Below, piece after piece: positions 59,224-64,000 of a stretch of 64,000 nt of DNA (position 1 is its first letter; the number at the start of each line of letters is the position of its first letter). The stretch is from NCBI RefSeq assembly GCF_004345665.1, contig NZ_SLWR01000004.1, positions 372,001-436,000 of the forward strand. Reading direction: 5' to 3'. The position numbers and the translations under genes are program-made. The notes below the pieces were generated by a model, which made no database searches, was not told where the DNA came from, and saw nothing but the letters and a program-made list of their open reading frames with translations. Source of the stretch: Kribbella antiqua (GTDB lineage: Bacteria; Actinomycetota; Actinomycetes; Propionibacteriales; Kribbellaceae).

Positions 59224-59264
59224 GCTCAGATCGGAAGAGCTGAGCTCGATCGGTAAAGCCGAGC

Positions 59265-59648
59265 TCAGATGTCCAGCTTGTCGGCGACACCGCGCAGTAC
59301 CGTCGCGACCTGGCGGGCGGCCTTGCCGTCGGGGTGGCGGCCGCGGCGATAGCCCTCGCCGAGGTTGTCGAGCAGCTTGATCAGGTCCTCGATGACGAGT
59401 TGCATCTCCTCCGGCTTCGGCCGCATCGCCTTCGCCACCGACGGCGGCGGGTCGATCAGCCGGACCTGGAGAGCCTGTTCACCCTTGCGTCCCTCGACGA
59501 CACCGAACTCGACCTTCTGGCCCGGCTTGAGGTTGGTCACTCCGGCGGGCAGGGCTTCGGCGCGGACGTAGACGTCCCCGCCCTCTTCCTTGCTCAGGAA
59601 GCCGAACCCCTTGCCGGAGTCGTACCACTTGACCTTGCCAACAGGCAC
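59265..59648 (-). CDS. Cold-shock domain protein with C-terminal extension
   Basis: 127 residues. The first 66 are a cold-shock domain: VGKVKWYDSGKGFGFLSKEE with RNP1 (KGFGFL) and the RNP2-like DVYVRAEAL, where the common VFVH is changed to VYVR. A helical extension of 60 residues (EEMQLVIEDLIKLLDNLGEGYR) is typical of the longer actinobacterial type, not of CspA. It binds single-stranded RNA. Small GAGCTCAGAT repeats lie after the stop. Confidence 0.9.
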   Translation of the reverse strand: MPVGKVKWYDSGKGFGFLSKEEGGDVYVRAEALPAGVTNLKPGQKVEFGVVEGRKGEQALQVRLIDPPPSVAKAMRPKPEEMQLVIEDLIKLLDNLGEGYRRGRHPDGKAARQVATVLRGVADKLDI

Positions 59649-59786
59649 GGGAACCTCTTCAGTGTCAATCGTCGGAACAGGACGGGCGGGCTGCCCGATC
59701 GGCTACCCAGCGTACGTGAACCAGCGCCTGCGCGCCTCAGGAAAACTACCTGACCCGGCAAGCGCCCCGCATCATCATCGGCATCG

Positions 59787-61256
59787 TCATCGGTACTTCT
59801 CGGGGTCCTTCAACCGTTCGTTCATCGAGCCCGAACGGAAGCCGCGCGGATCCACCTTCGCGGCCGGGAATCCCTCCGCGACGACCAGCTCTTCCAGCGC
59901 CGCGTGGTCGACCTGATCGAGCAGCCGGGCGTCGATCTCGATGCTCGCGGTCTCCCCGAGATCCCGCACCCGGACGTTCTCCACGCCGTACGACGTGAGC
60001 CGGGAACGCACCGCCTGTTCGGCCCGGTCCACCCGGGCGAGCAGGTGCGGAGTGATCCGGACGCCGTACGCGATCCGGCTCGACAGACAGGCAGCCGCGG
60101 GTTTGTCGGAGGTCTCGAGCCCCCAGCTTCGCGACGCCTCCCGGATCTGCGCCTTGGTCAGCCGCGCGTCCTTCAGCGGCGTGAGCGCGCCTCGCTCGAA
60201 GGCGGCCCGGATGCCCGGCCGGAAGCCGGCGATCGCGTCGTCCGCGTTCGTCCCGGTCGCGATCGCGGTGATGCCGAACTCGTCCGCGATCGGCTGCAGC
60301 GTCTCGACCAGTTCGGCCTTGCAGAAGTAGCACCGGTCTCCAGCGTTGGCCTGGTACCCCTCGCGCTCCATCTCGTGGGTGTGCGGGGTGACGTGCCGTA
60401 CGCCGAGGTGGTCCGCGAAACGCGCTGCCGGCTCCAGCTCCGCCACGGGCAGGCTCGGCGACACCGCGGTCGCCGCGACCACGTTGGCCGGCCCGATCGC
60501 CCGCGCCGCGGCCGCCAGCAGGAACGCCGAGTCGGCACCACCGCTGAACGCGACCACCATGCTGTCGTAGCTCGACAAACGCTTCATCAACGCTTCCAGC
60601 CGCTGCTCGAGCACATACGCATCGAGCCACGCCGGGAACTCGGTCAGATCCTTCAGTACGACGTCAGCGCCGTACGCACGCAACTCGTCGGCAGTGAATG
60701 GCCCGGTCGCCACCGACACCGCGACAGCTCCGGCGGCACGAGCACCGTCGATGTCGGCCGTGTGGTCGCCGACGAAGATGGTCGCGCTGTGCTCGCGTAG
60801 CGCGGTGCCCTTCTCGGCGCCGTGGAGGTCTCCGATGGGCTCGTCGACGTCCAGCCCGAGGTGCTCGAGGTGCAGGATCACGGAAGGGGTGTACTTCGCC
60901 GACACCACGACCGTCCGCCCGCGCAGCGCCCGGATCGCGGCAAGCGACTCGGCCACGCCGGGAAGCGGCAGGCTGCCGGTGATCGCGTGCGACGGGTAGT
61001 GCTCGCGGTAGCGGGAGACCATCGCGTCGACCTGCTCCGGCGGGAACCAGTTCGCCATCTCCCAGGCCAGCGGCGGCCCGAGCCGGCTCACCACCAGGTC
61101 GGTGTCGATCGGTACGCCGGACTCCTCGGCCAGCAGGTCCCAGACCGCCTGGATCCCCGGCCGGGAGTCGATCAGCGTCATGTCCAGGTCGAACCCGACC
61201 ACGAGCTCCGGCACATCGAAGCTGGCGGCTGCGGGCTGGATCTCGGCGGTTGACAC
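59787..61256 (-). CDS. Fusion: HAD phosphatase and LarE-like sulfur transferase
   Basis: About 489 residues. Residues 15-215 are a HAD hydrolase of the phosphoglycolate-phosphatase type: nucleophile DLDMT at 23-27, VVVSAKYTP, and FVGDHTADIDGAR. Residues 225-489 are LarE-like: PP-loop SGGADS at 238-243, GDRCYFCKAEL (Cys309, Cys312) and DKPAAACLSSRIAYG (Cys390). LarE gives sulfur to the nickel-pincer cofactor. No larB or larC lies in the window. I prefer the GTG at 61256, after AGGG; the frame is open 19 codons more. Confidence 0.85.
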   Translation of the reverse strand: MSTAEIQPAAASFDVPELVVGFDLDMTLIDSRPGIQAVWDLLAEESGVPIDTDLVVSRLGPPLAWEMANWFPPEQVDAMVSRYREHYPSHAITGSLPLPGVAESLAAIRALRGRTVVVSAKYTPSVILHLEHLGLDVDEPIGDLHGAEKGTALREHSATIFVGDHTADIDGARAAGAVAVSVATGPFTADELRAYGADVVLKDLTEFPAWLDAYVLEQRLEALMKRLSSYDSMVVAFSGGADSAFLLAAAARAIGPANVVAATAVSPSLPVAELEPAARFADHLGVRHVTPHTHEMEREGYQANAGDRCYFCKAELVETLQPIADEFGITAIATGTNADDAIAGFRPGIRAAFERGALTPLKDARLTKAQIREASRSWGLETSDKPAAACLSSRIAYGVRITPHLLARVDRAEQAVRSRLTSYGVENVRVRDLGETASIEIDARLLDQVDHAALEELVVAEGFPAAKVDPRGFRSGSMNERLKDPEKYR

Positions 61257-61313
61257 GTCCCCAACCCTACGTGGTGCCGGCCCGAGCCGGGTCTCGCATC
61301 CCGAAAGGACCAC

Positions 61314-61404
61314 CGGACCGCCAGGCCATCACAACCTCACCCGATCCCATCGCTCCAGGCTCACCACGCCGGCGGCGCCGGCATTGTGATGGCCTGGCGG
61401 TCCG
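61314..61404. repeat. 91-bp segment with 21-bp perfect terminal inverted repeats
   Basis: The arms are at 61314-61334 and 61384-61404 (begin CGGACCGCCAGGCCATC; end TTGTGATGGCC...). They match at all 21 positions. The 49-bp middle contains CGCCGGCGGCGCCGG. It lies in the divergent promoter gap between the HAD-LarE fusion and the TauD gene, where a terminator is not expected. TCGCATCCCGAAAG before it and TCGGATGCCGAAAC after it are near copies. Confidence 0.8.
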
Positions 61405-61431
61405 CATCTCGGATGCCGAAACACCCTCTAA

Positions 61432-61458
61432 GTCTAGTAATTCAGTAGGAAACTAGAC
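61432..61458. promoter_or_regulatory. Operator candidate before the TauD-like gene
   Basis: GTCTAGT (61432-61438) and ACTAGAC (61452-61458) are perfect 7-bp inverted arms in an AT-rich stretch 31 bp before the start codon of the dioxygenase. Confidence 0.5.
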
Positions 61459-61489
61459 ATTAGCCTGAACCCACACGAGGGAGCCAACG

Positions 61490-62419
61490 ATGACCACTCA
61501 GCTCGAAGCGCCCGAGATCACCGTCACCAAAGCCGGCGGTGCGATCGGCGCCGTGATCGGCAATGTTCAGCTCGGTGGTGACCTGCCGGCCGAGACTGTA
61601 GCCGCGATCCGGCAGGCGCTGCTGGACCACAAGGTGATCTTCTTCCGCGAGCAGCATCACCTCGACGACGCCGGCCAGCTCGCCTTCGCCAAGCTGCTCG
61701 GCACCCCGACCCTGGCCCACCCGACCTCGAAGAGCCTCGAAGGCGCCGAGCACGTACTGCCGATCGACTCCGACTACGGCAAGGCGAACAGCTGGCACAC
61801 CGACGTCACCTTCGTCGACCGGATCCCCGCGATCAGCCTGCTCCGCGCGGTCACCCTGCCGGCGTACGGCGGCGCGACCACCTGGGCCAACACCGTCACG
61901 GCGTACAAGAATCTCCCGCCGGCGTTGCAGGCACTGGTCGATCGTCTCTGGGCCGTGCACAGCAACGTGTACGACTACGCCGGCCGGGTCGACGAGACCC
62001 GCATCGGCGGCGTCGACGTGAAGGTGGAGGAGCACCGCAAGCAGTTCGTCTCGAAGCTGTTCGAGACCGAGCACCCCGTCGTACGCGTGCACCCTGAAAC
62101 CGGCGAGCGGTCGCTGGTCCTCGGTCATTTCGTACGGCGCTTCGTCGGCTTCACGAGCGCCGAGACGACGGCGTTGTTCCAGCTGCTGCAGAACCGGATC
62201 ACCAACCTCGACAACACCGTCCGCTGGCAGTGGCAGCCCGGAGACCTGGCGATCTGGGACAACCGCGCGACCCAGCACTACGGCGTCGCGGACTACGACG
62301 ACCAGCCCCGGCGACTGCACCGGATCACGCTGGCCGGTGACGTCCCGGTGAGCGTCGACGGCGTCCGCAGTACGCCGAGAACCGGCGACGCGAAGCACTT
62401 CTCCTCACTTGACAATTGA
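61490..62419 (+). CDS. TauD/TfdA-family Fe(II)/2-oxoglutarate dioxygenase
   Basis: 309 residues. Metal triad His103 and Asp105 in [10 protein letters not shown] and His263 in [11 protein letters not shown]; Arg274/Arg278 in [10 protein letters not shown] for 2-oxoglutarate. [13 protein letters not shown] is the usual N-terminal mark. Family members release sulfite from taurine or sulfonates, or cleave aryloxy acids; the substrate is open. GAGGGAG precedes the ATG. The tetR-R2lox operon follows within 55 bp in the same direction. Confidence 0.9.
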   Translation: MTTQLEAPEITVTKAGGAIGAVIGNVQLGGDLPAETVAAIRQALLDHKVIFFREQHHLDDAGQLAFAKLLGTPTLAHPTSKSLEGAEHVLPIDSDYGKANSWHTDVTFVDRIPAISLLRAVTLPAYGGATTWANTVTAYKNLPPALQALVDRLWAVHSNVYDYAGRVDETRIGGVDVKVEEHRKQFVSKLFETEHPVVRVHPETGERSLVLGHFVRRFVGFTSAETTALFQLLQNRITNLDNTVRWQWQPGDLAIWDNRATQHYGVADYDDQPRRLHRITLAGDVPVSVDGVRSTPRTGDAKHFSSLDN

Positions 62420-62450
62420 GGATCATCTGTCCGGCCTCTTGACATTTGAG
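62408..62450 (+). promoter_or_regulatory. Direct repeat CTTGACA-TTGAG before tetR/R2lox
   Basis: CTTGACAATTGAG (62408-62420) and CTTGACATTTGAG (62438-62450) differ at one base and are 30 bp apart. TTGACA in each can serve as a -35 box. The first copy overlaps the stop of the dioxygenase gene. It may be a regulator site, or promoter, or both. Confidence 0.5.
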
Positions 62451-62473
62451 GCAGAAATGTAAACCCTCAGGGC

Positions 62474-63064
62474 ATGGACTCGTTCGCCGACCGGACCAAG
62501 CGCCGACTGCGTGACGAGCTGCTGGACGCCGCGTACGACGCGATCGTCGCGGGCGGGTACGACGGGCTCCGGATGAATGACGTGGCCCGTCGTACCGGCG
62601 TGTCCAGGCAGACCGTCTACAACGAGTTCGGCGACAAGTGGGGCGTGCTGCAGGCGGTCGTCGTACGCGAGACCGAGCGGTTCCTGCTGGACGTGAACGC
62701 GGCGCTCGCCGAGCAGTCCGACCCGATCGACGGCCTCCGGGTCGCGGTCGAGCGGGCGCTCACACTCGCCGGGGACAACCCCCTGGTGAAGGCGGCGCTC
62801 AGCCAGCCGGGATCTGACCAGGCCAGTCAACTGCTGACCACACGGGGGCAGCAGGTCCTGGAGGTGAGCCACCAGCGCCTGGATGCTCACGTCCGGGAGC
62901 ACTGGCCGGAGATCCCACCGGAGGACGCGACCAGCTGCGTCGACGTCGCCTTGCGCGTCGTCCTGAGCCACATCGTCACGCCGGGCCCTCCCCCGGCGGC
63001 TGTGGCCGCGCAGCTGGCTCGCGTCCTCACTCCGTTTCTGTCCAGCTACCGGAGGCAGGTATGA
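62474..63064 (+). CDS. TetR-family regulator paired with R2lox
   Basis: 196 residues. Helix-turn-helix at about 12-55 ([40 protein letters not shown]). The C-terminal domain is small. Its stop overlaps the R2lox start (ATGA). In Mycobacterium tuberculosis a TetR gene, Rv0232, precedes the R2lox gene Rv0233 in the same way, so a conserved regulator-enzyme pair is likely. Confidence 0.9.
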   Translation: MDSFADRTKRRLRDELLDAAYDAIVAGGYDGLRMNDVARRTGVSRQTVYNEFGDKWGVLQAVVVRETERFLLDVNAALAEQSDPIDGLRVAVERALTLAGDNPLVKAALSQPGSDQASQLLTTRGQQVLEVSHQRLDAHVREHWPEIPPEDATSCVDVALRVVLSHIVTPGPPPAAVAAQLARVLTPFLSSYRRQV

Positions 63065-64000
63065 CCAATCCTCTTCACCGGCAGGGTTTCAGCTCGCTGA
63101 AGTCCGGCGGGCTCAACTGGGATGCACTGCCCCTGCGGCTCTTCGACAAGGGCAACCGCAAGTTCTGGAATCCGCGGGACGTCGACTTCAGCCAGGACGC
63201 GAAGGACTGGCAGGAGCTCAGCGACAACGACAAGGACAACGCGTTGCTGCTGTGTTCCCAGTTCATCGCCGGCGAGGAGGCGGTGACTGAGGATCTGCAG
63301 CCGTTCCTGCAGGCGATGGCGGCCGAGGGGCGGTTCGGCGACGAGATGTACCTGACCCAGTTCTGCTTCGAGGAGGCCAAGCACACCGCGGTCTTCCGGC
63401 TCTGGCTGGACGCGGTCGGCGTGACCGAGGATCTGCACCACTACGTCGAGCACAACCCGGGCTACCGCGCGATCTTCTACGAGGCCCTGCCGGTCGCGCT
63501 GAAGTCGCTGGCCGACGACCCGTCGCCTGCCAACCAGGTCCGCGCCTCCGTCACCTACAACCACGTCGTGGAAGGCACTCTGGCCCTCACCGGCTACCAC
63601 GCGTGGAACCTGCTGTGTACGTCGCGCGGCGTACTGCCCGGCATGCAGGAACTGATCCGCCGCATCGGCGACGACGAACGCCGGCACATGGCCTGGGGCA
63701 CCTTCACCTGCCGCCGCCACGTCGCCGCGGACGAGTCCAACTGGCAGGTCGTCACCGACACGATGGAGGAACTCCTCCCACACGCCCTCACCCAGATCCA
63801 GTGGGCCCTCGAGCACTCCCCCGAGATCCCGCCGGAGATCGACCCGACCGCGCTGATGACGTACGCGGGCGACCGCGCCACCCGCCGCCTCGGCGCGATC
63901 GAGTCCGCGGTCGGCGCCGACGTCGCGGAGATCGACCTCGACTACTCCCCGGAAACGCTCGAGGACGTCTTCGGCGACGAGGATTCAGCGGCTTTGGCGG
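63061..64000 (+). CDS. R2-like ligand-binding oxidase (R2lox), 3' end cut by window
   Basis: 313 residues are visible; the protein in M. tuberculosis has about 314, so only the last few are missing. Metal ligands line up with a constant shift of four: Glu72, Glu105 and His108 (FEEAKH), Glu171, Glu206 and His209 ([11 protein letters not shown]). The Val75-Tyr166 pair (GEEAV and VTYNHV) that forms the Val-Tyr ether crosslink is kept. It has a Mn/Fe centre and binds a long-chain fatty acid; it is not a ribonucleotide reductase. Its natural reaction is unknown. Confidence 0.93.
   Translation, partial: MTNPLHRQGFSSLKSGGLNWDALPLRLFDKGNRKFWNPRDVDFSQDAKDWQELSDNDKDNALLLCSQFIAGEEAVTEDLQPFLQAMAAEGRFGDEMYLTQFCFEEAKHTAVFRLWLDAVGVTEDLHHYVEHNPGYRAIFYEALPVALKSLADDPSPANQVRASVTYNHVVEGTLALTGYHAWNLLCTSRGVLPGMQELIRRIGDDERRHMAWGTFTCRRHVAADESNWQVVTDTMEELLPHALTQIQWALEHSPEIPPEIDPTALMTYAGDRATRRLGAIESAVGADVAEIDLDYSPETLEDVFGDEDSAALA

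Noticed and set aside
59220..59264. GAGCTCAGAT repeats between tetR and csp as a mobile element end
   Set aside because: Three degenerate short copies only; probably slippage in a terminator region.
61314..61404. Intact insertion sequence
   Set aside because: Terminal repeats without any transposase frame; 91 bp only.

Overview
The window is high-GC DNA from an actinomycete. Mycothione reductase, IdeR, an F420-type LLM oxidoreductase, DUF2530, DUF3027, many GTG starts and the frequent GTACGAC word all fit. It resembles Kribbella or a close relative in the Propionibacteriales, but that placement is an inference from style and gene content, not a database match. There are about 60 protein genes, no rRNA, no tRNA that I could find, no CRISPR array and no intact insertion sequence.

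Layout. 1-2.4 kb: the end of a YtrA-type GntR/ABC locus and an SPFH / ribbon-helix-helix / GPP34 operon. 2.5-6.3 kb (minus): ideR, a methyltransferase, pabB and pabC, the last two for p-aminobenzoate and folate synthesis. 6.3-9.4 kb: a decayed photolyase, then a second GntR/ABC/permease operon. 9.3-14.4 kb (minus): an amino-sugar operon of ROK kinase, NagA-type deacetylase, PfkB kinase, class II aldolase and an APC permease. 14.5-19.1 kb: regulators, a second SPFH cluster and an orphan transcript with a 12-codon reading frame and a foldable 3' part. 19.2-28.1 kb: an MMPL pump under TetR, then pdxH, citrate synthase 2, DUF2293, AraC with a PhyH oxygenase, and serC. 28.2-53.4 kb is accessory: a regulator/exporter pair, an acyltransferase-toroid fusion with LacI, a sugar ABC transporter, efeUOB iron uptake under IdeR boxes, a P-loop kinase-LLM fusion, mycothione reductase, MarR/MFS, and two genes truncated head to head. 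53.4-64 kb: NCS2 permease, DUF2530, DUF3027, an MFS protein, a TetR/QacA-type pump pair, a cold-shock protein, a HAD-LarE fusion, a TauD dioxygenase and a TetR/R2lox pair cut by the window end.

How it works together. Almost every transporter or oxygenase sits beside its own one-component regulator, and clear inverted repeats lie in the shared promoter gaps: a 37-bp perfect palindrome for TetR/QacA, a 31-bp near-perfect one for TetR/MMPL, tandem AACCGGTT for LacI/ABC and IdeR boxes for efeUOB. Operons are tightly packed with ATGA, GTGA, TTGA or TGATG junctions, and several convergent pairs overlap at their 3' ends. Many convergent gaps hold large hairpins, some sharing arm sequences between distant sites. 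The best candidates for something new are the orphan transcript near 18.1-18.35 kb and three unusual domain fusions.
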